Below, in pieces: positions 1 to 8,805 of a DNA stretch of 64,000 nt. Below the pieces are notes generated by a model. It did no database searches and was not told where the DNA came from. It saw nothing but the letters and a program-made list of their open reading frames with translations. Numbering within the stretch: the first letter of the stretch is position 1; each line of letters begins with the position of its first letter. The stretch is taken from positions 1,240,001 to 1,304,000 of the forward strand of contig NZ_CP061800.1 of the NCBI RefSeq assembly GCF_017377395.1, read 5' to 3'. The position numbers were made by a program, and so were the translations under genes. Source of the stretch: Desulfonema magnum. GTDB taxonomy: Bacteria; Desulfobacterota; Desulfobacteria; Desulfobacterales; 4be13.

Positions 1-667
1 GCAGGATATCGTTGATCTGGTGATTGTGGTGGATGATGCCAGCCGTGATGAAACCGTGGCCATTGCAAAAACCCTTCCGAACACAGTGGTTTATCCTCAT
101 GAAACCAATCTGGGATACGGCGGTAATCAGAAATCGTGTTACAGGATAGCCCTTGAAGAGGGCGGTGATATCATTATCATGGTTCATCCGGATTATCAAT
201 ATACTCCCCGGCTGATTCCGGCCATGGCATCCATGATCGGGAACGGGCTTTATCAATGTGTGCTGGGGTCCAGGATTCTCGGAGGCCATGCGTTAGGAGG
301 CGGAATGCCTGTCTGGAAATATCTGGCAAACAGATTTCTCACGTTTGTCGAAAACATGCTTCTGGGCGCCAAGCTTTCCGAATATCACACAGGATACCGG
401 GCATTTTCCCGGGAACTGCTGGAACAGCTGCCTCTTGAAGTCAATTCCGATGACTTTGTGTTTGATAATCAGATGCTCGCCCAGATTATCTGGTTTGGTC
501 ATATCGTGGCCGAAGTCAGCTGCCCCACAAAATATTTCCCCGAAGCTTCATCCATAAACCTGTCACGAAGCATCAAATATGGTTTCGGATGTCTGGAAAC
601 CGCGATGATCTTTTTTCTTTCAAAGATGGGGCTTGTTCGTTCAGTATTATTTCCTGCCAAACTGTGA
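1..667 (+). CDS. Family 2 glycosyltransferase, C-terminal part (5' end outside window)
   Basis: The frame is open to the left edge, so the N-terminus is missing. The visible part begins inside the GT-A nucleotide-sugar fold: VVDDASRDET is the nucleotide-binding acidic motif, and MVHPDYQYTP follows where family 2 enzymes carry the metal-binding DxD-like loop. The segment around FVFDNQMLAQ fits the acceptor/catalytic region of DPM1-like GT2 enzymes. It probably transfers a sugar from an NDP- or lipid-linked donor in polysaccharide assembly; the substrate cannot be read from sequence. There is no long C-terminal membrane domain. The last codons (PAKL and stop) lie in a repeat that recurs 55 bp downstream, so the stop may have been supplied by repeat DNA. 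A YfhO-type membrane protein follows on the same strand. Confidence 0.85.
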   Translation, partial: QDIVDLVIVVDDASRDETVAIAKTLPNTVVYPHETNLGYGGNQKSCYRIALEEGGDIIIMVHPDYQYTPRLIPAMASMIGNGLYQCVLGSRILGGHALGGGMPVWKYLANRFLTFVENMLLGAKLSEYHTGYRAFSRELLEQLPLEVNSDDFVFDNQMLAQIIWFGHIVAEVSCPTKYFPEASSINLSRSIKYGFGCLETAMIFFLSKMGLVRSVLFPAKL

Positions 668-748
668 CGTTGGCACTCCGGACGCTGATGATGACTCTCA
701 ATTATTGCCTGCCAAACTGTAACTTTGGCACTCCGGAACGCTGATGAA
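653..748. repeat. Two direct copies of a ~40-bp intergenic repeat
   Basis: Copies at about 653-691 and 708-747 share CCTGCCAAACTGT, then TTTGGCACTCCGG and ACGCTGATGA. The same vocabulary (CCAAACTG, TTTGGCACTCCGG) recurs at 3330-3727. The first copy overlaps the 3' end of the upstream glycosyltransferase gene. Confidence 0.75.
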
Positions 749-826
749 AAAATCTCCTTGAATTTACAGAGGAATATTTGAAGGGACCGGGTAACTCCGT
801 CCCGATTTTATAAAGGATCGCTGTAA

Positions 827-3313
827 ATGGAAGTCAGAAATTCAGGCTGGCGGATTAAGATATTGCCGATATGTTTTATATTTATCCTTACCATCATATT
901 TTTTCATCCTGTTATTTTTCAGGGGAAAACATTTTATGCGTTTGACACGCTGTTGCAATATCTGCCCTGGTCCTCTGACGCGCCGCCTGATTTCAGGGCA
1001 AACAATACACTGATAACAGATCCGGTCAATGTTTTTTATCCGTATTATAATCTTATTAAAAAGTGCATCCGTTCAGGAACGCTTTGCTTTTGGAAAGATT
1101 ATATTCTTTGCGGTATTCCGACATCTCCGACAGGAAATCCCATTATATTCTTTTTTTATCTTCTTTTTTCCGAATCATCTGCCCACGATCTGCTGTTATG
1201 GCTTCATTTGTTCGGGGCAGGCTTGTTTATGTTCCTATACCTCACAGAAACGGGGCTGAGAACCTGCTCTGCTCTGATGGGTGCAATTGTCTGGATGTTC
1301 AACGGATATGTAATGGTATGGTTTGAATTCCAGAATATCATCATCCTGGCCCCCTCATTGGCAGCTTCCCTGTATTATTTTGAACGCTGGCTGAAAACAA
1401 GAGCCATACTTTACTGTCTCTGCGTTTCCTGTGCGCTCGCACTGTCAATATCTGTCGGCTGCGCCCAGCCCAATATATACCAGTTCATTTTTGCCTGTTC
1501 TTATTTTATTTTTCGATATGTATGGATGAGAAGAAACCATGCTGATTTCAGAAAAGCAGGCAGACATGAATTAATAAGCTTGGGACTGGCAATTTTTATG
1601 GGAATACTTATATGTTCAAACTTTTTATTTGCCAATATCTCCACGCTTCATGAAGGCTCACATCGTCAGGGATTCTCGTTTGAAGAACTTTATAAGCACA
1701 CAGGAAAACTTCCTCCCAAATATCTGACAACCCTTATATATCCTGATTTCTTCGGAAGTCCTGCGGGTAACAGAATAAGTTTCCCTCCGAAAATCAGAGG
1801 CGCACAACCTTATAACAACTATAATGAATTGTGCATATATTTCGGAATCATACCGCTTTTCCTTATACTTACCTGCCTTCCCTGTTTATTAAAACGTAAA
1901 GAATATATACCCTTTTATTTTTTTACTGCTCTTATCACCCTGACAATGGCAATGGGAAGCATTCTTTATTATCCGCTGGCAAAATTTATTCCGGGTCTGA
2001 ATTTGTCCGCTCCGCTAAGAATCCTCTATATTTTCGCATGTTGTGTTTCAGTGCTGAGTGCATTGGGTGCTGATATTTTGCTGTCTGAAGGAGATAAAGA
2101 AAAAAGGTCTTTTATAGTATTGTGGACGCTGCTGCTCGGTACAGCGGTTGTACTATATTTATTTGTCCGGACTGACACAGGTATGAAATGGGCCGCAGCT
2201 TCTGTAAATTGGAGCGACTGGCATCAGGTGCGCGGTATCTTTCAAAACCATTTCTCTTTTTCGTCTCCGATCATATCAAAACCGCTCGGGCTTGTTTTCA
2301 TATCATATCTCTGTCTTATGTCCGTCCTGCTTTATCGAAAAAAACAGTCAGGAAATATTTTTCTTTTTCTGACGTTCCTTATATTGTCTTATGATCTGAT
2401 TTCATTCGGACTGACATATAACACCGCATCACACAGGAACCTTGAATTTCCCCGGACAGAGGCCATACGATTTCTCAAACAGGATAAATCTCCATACAGA
2501 ATCATTACCTATGGGAATTTTATGCATAATTCTTTGGCTCCCTTTGGCATTCAGGATGCCGGGGGATATTCTTCCTTTTATCTCAGACGCTATGGCGAAT
2601 TTTTGCATCTGAGCCAGCATGGTCATAATATTCCATTACCTGATAAGTTCAGCAGATGGACCTACTTCAATACATTCGGTTCTCCGCTCCTTGATCTGAT
2701 CAACGTGAAATATCTGCTGCTGCCTCCGTCCATGTCGGTGAATTCTCCCAAGGTGGAACTGGTCTATGAGAATGAGATAAAAATTTATGAAAATAAAGAT
2801 GCGTTTCCGAGGGCATTCTTTGTTTCTGAGTATCAGTTCTGCAATGATCGAGAATCGGCTTATGAAATGATGGCGTCGTATTCTCTGGAAGATTTTAACA
2901 AAAAGGTGATACTGGAATCTTTGCTGCCAGAGGATTTTCAGAAAAACAGTATTTCTGAAAATAAAACTGAGCCGCGTGTCAGCCTTATCTCTTATCATCC
3001 CGGGAAAATAGAAATCAGCATTTCAACAGATCAGAACGGATTTTTAGTTTTAAGTGATAATTATCATCCGAGCTGGACAGCGGAAACTGACGGAATGAAA
3101 ACAGAGGTGCTGCGGGCCAACTACATCATGCAGGCTGTCCCGGTAAGCCCCGGAAACCATAAAATCGTGTTTAAATTTTATCCGAAATTACGAGTGACGG
3201 GTCTGTTTATGACTGCCGCGGGATGGCTTGTCCTTGTTGTGCTGATAGCATTTTCTTTTGTCAGCAGAAGCAAGCAACTGGTTTTGACACGCTCACACAA
3301 TACAGCGATTTAA
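827..3313 (+). CDS. YfhO-family polytopic membrane protein (GT-C-like)
   Basis: An 828-residue membrane protein. It opens with a hydrophobic helix (about residues 10-28) and then the extracytoplasmic FYAFDTLLQYLPWS segment, which carries the acidic residue typical of first loops in GT-C-like enzymes. About a dozen hydrophobic segments follow to roughly residue 515. A soluble C-terminal domain contains YHPSWTAETDG and PGNHKIVFKFYP, both typical of YfhO proteins, and a last helix near residue 800. Family members are linked to sugar modification of envelope polymers with lipid-linked donors. The start is supported by AAGGA about 9 nt upstream. It sits next to a GT2, which could make its lipid-linked donor. 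Substrate unknown. Confidence 0.85.
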   Translation: MEVRNSGWRIKILPICFIFILTIIFFHPVIFQGKTFYAFDTLLQYLPWSSDAPPDFRANNTLITDPVNVFYPYYNLIKKCIRSGTLCFWKDYILCGIPTSPTGNPIIFFFYLLFSESSAHDLLLWLHLFGAGLFMFLYLTETGLRTCSALMGAIVWMFNGYVMVWFEFQNIIILAPSLAASLYYFERWLKTRAILYCLCVSCALALSISVGCAQPNIYQFIFACSYFIFRYVWMRRNHADFRKAGRHELISLGLAIFMGILICSNFLFANISTLHEGSHRQGFSFEELYKHTGKLPPKYLTTLIYPDFFGSPAGNRISFPPKIRGAQPYNNYNELCIYFGIIPLFLILTCLPCLLKRKEYIPFYFFTALITLTMAMGSILYYPLAKFIPGLNLSAPLRILYIFACCVSVLSALGADILLSEGDKEKRSFIVLWTLLLGTAVVLYLFVRTDTGMKWAAASVNWSDWHQVRGIFQNHFSFSSPIISKPLGLVFISYLCLMSVLLYRKKQSGNIFLFLTFLILSYDLISFGLTYNTASHRNLEFPRTEAIRFLKQDKSPYRIITYGNFMHNSLAPFGIQDAGGYSSFYLRRYGEFLHLSQHGHNIPLPDKFSRWTYFNTFGSPLLDLINVKYLLLPPSMSVNSPKVELVYENEIKIYENKDAFPRAFFVSEYQFCNDRESAYEMMASYSLEDFNKKVILESLLPEDFQKNSISENKTEPRVSLISYHPGKIEISISTDQNGFLVLSDNYHPSWTAETDGMKTEVLRANYIMQAVPVSPGNHKIVFKFYPKLRVTGLFMTAAGWLVLVVLIAFSFVSRSKQLVLTRSHNTAI

Positions 3314-3329
3314 AAAAAGAGTTGTCGCT

Positions 3330-3727
3330 CCGGAGTGCCAAACTTGCAGTTTGGCATGTTTGGAAACCGGAGACGCTGCCAAACTGCAAGTTCGTGTCCG
3401 GGAAGAAACCCGGCTTTTTATCCGGATAAGGCATCTTCCGCCGCAGGAAAAAGCCGGGTTTTTCCGCTGCCTTTTTTCGATCTGCTGAGTTTGGCATGTT
3501 TGGAAACCGGAGACGCTGCCAAACTGGCACGTTTGTGTCCGGGAAGAAACCCGGCTTTTTCTCCGGATAAGGCATCTTCCGCCGCAGGAAAAAGCCGGGT
3601 TTCTCCGCTGCCTTTTTTCGATCTGCTGAGTTTGGCATGTTTGGAAACCGGAGACGCTGCCAAACTGCAAGTTTGGCACTCCGGATAATAAAAGGGCCAA
3701 ACTGTAAGTTTGGCACTCCGGATAATT
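3330..3727. repeat. Tandem ~140-bp repeat array, about 2.3 copies
   Basis: TTGGCATGTTTGGAAACCGG recurs at 3351, 3491 and 3632, a period of 140-141 bp. Each unit contains an inverted pair, GAAACCCGGCTTTTT and AAAAAGCCGGGTTT, the same core found inside the ~150-bp elements at 10731, 24789, 45909 and 46421. Open frames across this stretch on both strands are repeat artefacts. It separates the convergent YfhO and FrhB-like genes. Confidence 0.85.
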
Positions 3728-3733
3728 CAGCGT

Positions 3734-5026
3734 TTAATCCCTGACAACATTCTTTTTGAACGGATGACTGATAATATCCCAAAATTTCATCGGAATTTTC
3801 ATATTAACCCAAGAAAAAATCGGAATTTTTGATATATTGTTATTTATATACGACAAAAAAGTGTAAATCAGCGCTTCCTTTGTCTGCTTTGGAAGTCTGC
3901 CAGTCAGCTGAGGCACTTTTCTGCCTCTTAACTGCTCCATAAAGTAAACACTTTTAACACCTGATTTTTTCTTTTTAAACTGCCCGATTTGGGAAAAAAG
4001 CAGTCTTTCAATAGGAAGATCGCCAACAATATCAATATATGCTGAATCACATGCCTGCTCCAGAATCCTGGCTGCCTTTTTATTTTTGGCAATGACCACA
4101 GACAGACCTGCCTTGTCATCAGACATTTCAGGGAGCCATGCGTCACCAAAGCATAAATCCGCATTTTCTCCGATAACATCAGTACATGTGGTACATCTGT
4201 CCGGATTAAAAAAATTGTTTGTCCACGGGATCAGAAAGCTTCTTCGGCTGAATATATGTGTCTGACCATCTTTGGTCACCACGGTCATTTTTCCGGGCCA
4301 GCCATGGGAACGGAATTTGATATCTCGGATATCCTCAAGCTCAATATTATGCTGCTTTAACGCATACCTGGTAAGTTCAAGTGTGGCATTTCTTCCGCAA
4401 AAGAGGGAAAAGGTGAGAGGAATCTGGTGTTGTAATCTCGGGATACGCTGTTTGGCATAAAAGATTCCGTTCATCTGACATGGAATTCCCACAAACACAT
4501 ACTTTTTATTTCTTTTTTCCCTGTCCTGCCAAATATCTCTTACTGTTCGGCAGGCAGGAACCGGGATGTATTTTGATCCCTGAGCTTCCAGAATTTCTTC
4601 AGAGGAGGTTGCGATGAATGTCTCCGGTTCAAGAGGATGATTTTTTTTGAACCTTGTCACAACCGCACCGTCAGTTTGTCCGGATGTCAGAAGATACTGC
4701 AACAGAGCCGTGACTGCTCCTCCGCTGCTGGAGTGATACTGCGTTTTCCTATCCGAAGCTTTGACCACATAAATTTTGAAATACTGCCCGATAAGTTCAT
4801 GATATGATGCAGAATCATCTGATTTATCCGGGATGCGAATTTTACGACCCGGACACACAGAAATACAGATACTTTTGCAGTCTTTACATTTATCAGGTCC
4901 TGCCGGCCAGTAGTTTCCGACGCTGTCACGGATCATCTCAATTCGTCGGTGCGGGCATACTGCCTCGCATACGCCGCACTGACAGCAGAGATATCTCGGC
5001 ACATCTGATATGACGGTATTATTCAT
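3734..5026 (-). CDS. FrhB-like Fe-S protein (coenzyme F420 hydrogenase/dehydrogenase beta-subunit family)
   Basis: A 430-residue protein with an N-terminal ferredoxin-like module. The first cluster is CCQCGVCEAVCP (Cys15, 17, 20, 24) and the second is CKDCKSICISVCP (Cys47, 50, 54, 58). The large FrhB-type flavin-binding domain follows, with a third Cys pair in DRCTTCTD before LCFGDAW. Proteins of this family commonly sit beside polysaccharide pyruvyltransferases in surface-polymer loci, where their redox role is undefined; they need not use F420. The start at 5026 is preferred because GGAG lies about 10 nt upstream and the in-frame extension runs into repeat DNA. It is the last gene of a leftward group; a repeat element separates it from the next gene upstream. 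Confidence 0.85.
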   Translation of the reverse strand: MNNTVISDVPRYLCCQCGVCEAVCPHRRIEMIRDSVGNYWPAGPDKCKDCKSICISVCPGRKIRIPDKSDDSASYHELIGQYFKIYVVKASDRKTQYHSSSGGAVTALLQYLLTSGQTDGAVVTRFKKNHPLEPETFIATSSEEILEAQGSKYIPVPACRTVRDIWQDREKRNKKYVFVGIPCQMNGIFYAKQRIPRLQHQIPLTFSLFCGRNATLELTRYALKQHNIELEDIRDIKFRSHGWPGKMTVVTKDGQTHIFSRRSFLIPWTNNFFNPDRCTTCTDVIGENADLCFGDAWLPEMSDDKAGLSVVIAKNKKAARILEQACDSAYIDIVGDLPIERLLFSQIGQFKKKKSGVKSVYFMEQLRGRKVPQLTGRLPKQTKEALIYTFLSYINNNISKIPIFSWVNMKIPMKFWDIISHPFKKNVVRD

Positions 5027-5050
5027 GAAACAAACATCTCCTTTTTCATT

Positions 5051-5165
5051 ATCAGCAGATGGAAAGCACCTTGAACGATCTCGTTCCCACGCTTCGCGTG
5101 GGAATGCAGAACAGACGCTTCGCGTCACGAAGCTCCCCGCGGCGGGGAATTTTCCATCTGCTGAT
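5051..5165. repeat. 115-bp inverted-repeat element (MITE-like)
   Basis: It is bounded by ATCAGCAGATGGAAA (5051-5065) and its reverse complement TTTCCATCTGCTGAT (5151-5165). Inside are the palindrome CCCACGCTTCGCGTGGG and CCCCGCGGCGGGG. It fills most of the gap between the FrhB-like gene and the flippase-like gene. The ATCTGCTGA end motif recurs near 3485, 29609 and 35357. The rest of the gap (5166-5326) holds more repeat-like sequence and no credible gene. Confidence 0.7.
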
Positions 5166-5326
5166 TATCAGCAGATCAGAAAATTTTGATTCCCGCCCGC
5201 CTCAGCTTTGCTCACCTGGGAAAGCATTTCCGACAAATTTGTCAGTTCCCCGGAGCGGCTCAGGGGGCTTTCCTGAACCAGACGCTCTGTTATCATCCGC
5301 AGATCGAAAATTTTTGCACTCCGGAT

Positions 5327-6319
5327 TTATGAAACTTTCTGATTTGCTGGTAATAATTTATCAATATGCCTTCTGAACAAGATGAACAACATCCCCCCCA
5401 GCAATGGAATGATAATGCCGCTGACCGACCGCGACAATAAAGCGATAATGATTCCCTGTTCATTTGTAAGGCCCAGCCAGTTGAGAAAATACACAAAAGC
5501 CCCTTCTCTTAATCCCAAAGAGTTTATTGAAAGCGGCAGGGCTGAGATTAACATGATGAGCGGGGCCACAAGAAAGAGACTGCCAAAGGAAAGTGTGACA
5601 TCCAGTGTAAGCCCGTAAAAAAAAATAATGACGATCAGAAGTGCCTGGAACATAACTCCCAAAAAAAGGGTGAACAGCACAATCTTTCTGTTGATCATTA
5701 TTTGGTTGAATTCATCGAGCATACTGACAAGTTTGAGAACATACTTGTTTTTTATTTTGTCTTTAAAATCAGTTTTTTCTGAAAGCAGGGCCGGCAGTCT
5801 CCTTTCAATCAGCACTATAATCGCGGTAATACTGAAACCCGAATAAATCAGAGCCACCCAGAAAACGCTTTGGGAACGGATAATATGGTGGGATACAATC
5901 AGCCCCATTGTAAGAATCACGCCCATGGCCAAAAAACCAAATACCCTTGTCAGCAGAACGCTGACAACGGATTTGCTGCCGGATTTGCAGAATTTATGAA
6001 TATCGTGCATTTTATACACATCTCCGCCCATATCAGAGGGAAGAAACACATTGAAAAACTGCCCCACAATTTGTGAATAAGCAAGTCTCCACAGAGGAAT
6101 GCTGTTATCCCTCAGCAATGCCATCCAGCGATAGGCGTTAAGCCACACTGCCCCCAGATGCAGCAATATCGGAACCGCAAGCCATGAGATATTGATATCA
6201 GACAACACTTTTCCCAATTCTCTGAAATTGAGGGATGACAGCAGCCAGGCAATCAATATCAGCAGAACAAAAGTCTGTAACCCATGAATGAATCGTGAAC
6301 GCTGAGTATTTTTAGCCAT
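5327..6319 (-). CDS. Flippase-like membrane protein, lysylphosphatidylglycerol synthase TM family (PF03706)
   Basis: A 330-residue integral membrane protein with about eight hydrophobic segments. It shows features of the PF03706 membrane domain: RWMALLRDNSIPLWRLAYSQ, the conserved VGQFFNVFLPSDMGGDVYK loop and the SLGLREGAFVYFL segment near the end. The family includes the membrane half of MprF and the AglD-related proteins of surface polysaccharide loci; many members have no known substrate. Here it probably handles a lipid-linked intermediate. The start at 6319 overlaps the end of the upstream pyruvyltransferase gene by 8 bp (ATGGCTAA), which points to translational coupling. Confidence 0.85.
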   Translation of the reverse strand: MAKNTQRSRFIHGLQTFVLLILIAWLLSSLNFRELGKVLSDINISWLAVPILLHLGAVWLNAYRWMALLRDNSIPLWRLAYSQIVGQFFNVFLPSDMGGDVYKMHDIHKFCKSGSKSVVSVLLTRVFGFLAMGVILTMGLIVSHHIIRSQSVFWVALIYSGFSITAIIVLIERRLPALLSEKTDFKDKIKNKYVLKLVSMLDEFNQIMINRKIVLFTLFLGVMFQALLIVIIFFYGLTLDVTLSFGSLFLVAPLIMLISALPLSINSLGLREGAFVYFLNWLGLTNEQGIIIALLSRSVSGIIIPLLGGMLFILFRRHIDKLLPANQKVS

Positions 6320-7490
6320 AGATAAACTTACGCACAAGTTTTGATGTGACCAATTCTCTTTCTGCCAGATTTCTTACGCCTTTGATGACTTTTTCCTTAT
6401 AAATATCCCGCTTATTCCAAATTTCCGATATCTTGCGATACACAGCATCTTCAGTGAAATTATCAAAAGAGACTGTTGCTTCGGGAATATTGAGTTCATT
6501 AAAGAAACTGGCCACTTTTTTATTATAAACAATACCGACCATGGGAGTATGTGCTGCTGAGGCAAAAATCAGTGAATGCATCCGCATCCCGATAAACAGC
6601 TCAAACTGTGAAATAACAGCGGCGATTTCATTTGGCAGATGATTTTCTTTCGGAATATAGTGAACGCGTTGCCGATGCCTTACAATATTGCGAATCTGAT
6701 CGAAAATTTTGCCTTCGATATCGGTCGGGACAAGTACAATATTAACATCAAGATTGTCAATCAGGCGATCAGCAATTTTTGCAACAATGGAAATAAAGGA
6801 AGCAGTATTCATAGATGCTCCCCCCTTCTGCACCATAAAATCAACAAAGCTGTTCACATTGATACCGATAAGGGGCTTGTTCAGATCAATTTCATACTTG
6901 TCGCAGATTTCTTTGGCTCTGGAGATCGGGGCAAGCTTCATTCGCAATGCCGGATCCGCCGCAAGCGCCCTGTGCGGAGGAACGCCTCCTATTGACTGTG
7001 CCAGGGTCAGACTGTCCTGATCTCTTGTCGTCATAATTGAAACACATCTGAGGACCTTGCGCATCACGGACCGCCCGAACCCCGTATTCAGGGGGCCGAC
7101 GCCCACGCCATACAACACCACAGGTTTCCCAAGCATTTTTGCATAAGGGAGAATAAATCGGAAATTGAGCAAATAGCTGAATACAGGATTCCACAGCTTT
7201 TTATCAAAGAAAACTCCGCCTCGTATCAAAATCCAGTCACAACGGCGAAGGTTAAGCAAAACAGGCAATCCCATAAAGTTCAGGCTCAGATTCCACGGCA
7301 TCATATCAACACGCGTTATTGCGGAATGATGTTCAGGAAAATATGCTTTTATATCCGGGTTGAGAACCGAATATAAGTCAAACTTCGCTGAAGGATCAAT
7401 TTCCGCAATCTCAGACATTATCACATCAAGTGAAGCCGTGTCGCCCATGTTTCTTCCGGAAAATTGTTCCAATACGGCTATTCTTGCCAT
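6312..7490 (-). CDS. Polysaccharide pyruvyltransferase family protein
   Basis: A 392-residue protein of the PF04230 (CsaB/WcaK) family. It starts MARIAVLEQFSGRNMGDTA, where the N-terminal fold has its conserved N-x-GD-type loop. RGGVFFDKKLW, GVGVGPLN and the C-terminal GMRMHSLIFASAAHTPMVGI block are hallmark motifs; the GxRxHxxIFA segment forms part of the phosphoenolpyruvate site. Its likely reaction is ketal-pyruvylation of a sugar in the exopolysaccharide. The start is fixed by a strong AGGAGGTG 5 nt upstream. It overlaps the flippase-like gene by 8 bp. The FrhB-like protein, the flippase-like protein and this enzyme form a typical surface-polymer gene set. Confidence 0.9.
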   Translation of the reverse strand: MARIAVLEQFSGRNMGDTASLDVIMSEIAEIDPSAKFDLYSVLNPDIKAYFPEHHSAITRVDMMPWNLSLNFMGLPVLLNLRRCDWILIRGGVFFDKKLWNPVFSYLLNFRFILPYAKMLGKPVVLYGVGVGPLNTGFGRSVMRKVLRCVSIMTTRDQDSLTLAQSIGGVPPHRALAADPALRMKLAPISRAKEICDKYEIDLNKPLIGINVNSFVDFMVQKGGASMNTASFISIVAKIADRLIDNLDVNIVLVPTDIEGKIFDQIRNIVRHRQRVHYIPKENHLPNEIAAVISQFELFIGMRMHSLIFASAAHTPMVGIVYNKKVASFFNELNIPEATVSFDNFTEDAVYRKISEIWNKRDIYKEKVIKGVRNLAERELVTSKLVRKFIYG

Positions 7491-7531
7491 TTCAACACCT
7501 CCTTTGATTTTTTCTGGCACGCTGTGTTCTG

Positions 7532-8608
7532 TTATGGTTTCCAGCGATTTTTTATTGCGCTGATTTTCGGCCATGCCAAATCAGGGTAGAATTTGTGACC
7601 TCCGTCACCAATGAGCAGAAAGAGGTTCTTCTCATATCCCATTGCAGAAAAAACGCTGTTTGTACGCTCAAAGGCTTTCCGAACGCCCGACAGACTGGCA
7701 ATCGGATCATACTTTCCGGCCACGATGACCAGAGACCTTGGCGCAATCAGTCCCCCAATATCGCCCATGTCGGCATATTGAAGAATCCCGGGCAAATATC
7801 CGCATGCACAGTGAGGGAATTTCATCCAGGAGTCAGCATAGGTGCAAAACGAACAGGAAACAACCGCGAGCCGTATCCGCGGATCAACACATGCGGCGTA
7901 AAACGCCACCGTGCCGCCCATTGAATTTCCCATACAGCCAATGCGCTCCATATCAAGATCAGGCTGCGTTCTGATGAAATCAATGGCTCGCATTACATCA
8001 AAGACACGCTCGCCGAGAAGCGTTTTTCCGAGCATAAGGGCATTCAGCGCTTCGTGACTGCACGAAGGCGCGGCGCGTTCTCCAAAACCGCGCTGCTCAA
8101 TGGCCAACGCGGCCCATCCGTTCTGAACAGCCTGAATTGCGAAATCAAGATCATTCCTGGTTTTTTTCTGGCCGATGGAAACGCACATCCCGCCTTTCCT
8201 GTGGCCTTGCAGGCAGATCATCACCGGAAAAGGCGGATTTGTTTTCCTGGGTTTCAGAAGATATCCCGGCACAACTGCCTTCTGCTCGGCACGAAAATTT
8301 ACGCTGTAAGATGTGTAGTCCTTAGTCTTTTCTTTGAAAACAACATCGGAATTCACATCCCGGTCCCATTTATCAGGCAGACATAGTATCTCTGTGAGCT
8401 TTGCCCGAAGTTTTTTCTGCCACCCCTCCGCGTCATCTGTTTTTTCAAAGGCAAGACAGGGCTTCGTCTGTTGAAGCGCGTGGCGATGGTATTGCGGAAG
8501 ACTCAGCAGTTCTTTGGACCGTTTTATGTCACCCGCTTGCCCCATACTCAGGCATGTTGCAAGAGAGAAACACAGAAATAAACACGATATGCTAATAAAT
8601 TGTTTCAT
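7532..8608 (-). CDS. Secreted alpha/beta-hydrolase, acetyl-xylan-esterase-like
   Basis: A 358-residue protein with a signal peptide (hydrophobic residues 4-20, likely cleavage near residue 24). The nucleophile elbow is GNSMGG with Ser229. The probable acid lies in VAGKYDP and the catalytic His in GDGGHKF near the C-terminus. QRGFGERAAP and CLQGHRKGG resemble the oxyanion region of AXE1/dienelactone-hydrolase-type esterases. It probably removes acyl groups from an exported polysaccharide in the periplasm or outside the cell. The pyruvyltransferase starts 41 bp downstream, so the two may be cotranscribed. Exact substrate unknown. Confidence 0.75.
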   Translation of the reverse strand: MKQFISISCLFLCFSLATCLSMGQAGDIKRSKELLSLPQYHRHALQQTKPCLAFEKTDDAEGWQKKLRAKLTEILCLPDKWDRDVNSDVVFKEKTKDYTSYSVNFRAEQKAVVPGYLLKPRKTNPPFPVMICLQGHRKGGMCVSIGQKKTRNDLDFAIQAVQNGWAALAIEQRGFGERAAPSCSHEALNALMLGKTLLGERVFDVMRAIDFIRTQPDLDMERIGCMGNSMGGTVAFYAACVDPRIRLAVVSCSFCTYADSWMKFPHCACGYLPGILQYADMGDIGGLIAPRSLVIVAGKYDPIASLSGVRKAFERTNSVFSAMGYEKNLFLLIGDGGHKFYPDLAWPKISAIKNRWKP

Positions 8609-8655
8609 TGATATTTACCCCGCTGATGAGAATCTGATCTTAGGCGATTCCACAG

Positions 8656-8781
8656 TTCGTAGTTCCGCCTTCAGGCGGTGTGAGACCGCCGTTCGTAGTT
8701 CCGCCTTTAGGCGGTGTGAGACCGCCGTTCGTAGTTCCGCCTTTAGGCGGTGTGAGACCGCCTAAAGGCGGAACTACGAAC
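8656..8781. repeat. REP-like ~40-bp tandem repeat with terminal palindrome
   Basis: TTCGTAGTTCCGCC followed by TTAGGCGGTGTGAGACCGCC occurs three times in tandem (from about 8656, 8692 and 8732), and the array closes with the inverse CCTAAAGGCGGAACTACGAA. The same palindromic vocabulary reappears at 29532-29602. It lies between the first asparagine-synthetase-like gene and the esterase and could fold into a large hairpin in the transcript. Confidence 0.85.
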
Positions 8782-8805
8782 CGAAACACAGACACAAGTC
8801 ATATA

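Noticed and set aside
3261..3782. Frames of up to 173 codons over the 140-bp repeats
   Set aside because: They are repeats of the same peptide from tandem DNA and run into the flanking genes.
5027..5128. 34-residue N-terminal extension of the FrhB-like protein
   Set aside because: It is encoded by the 115-bp repeat element; the ATG at 5026 has a ribosome-binding site and directly precedes the first Cys cluster.
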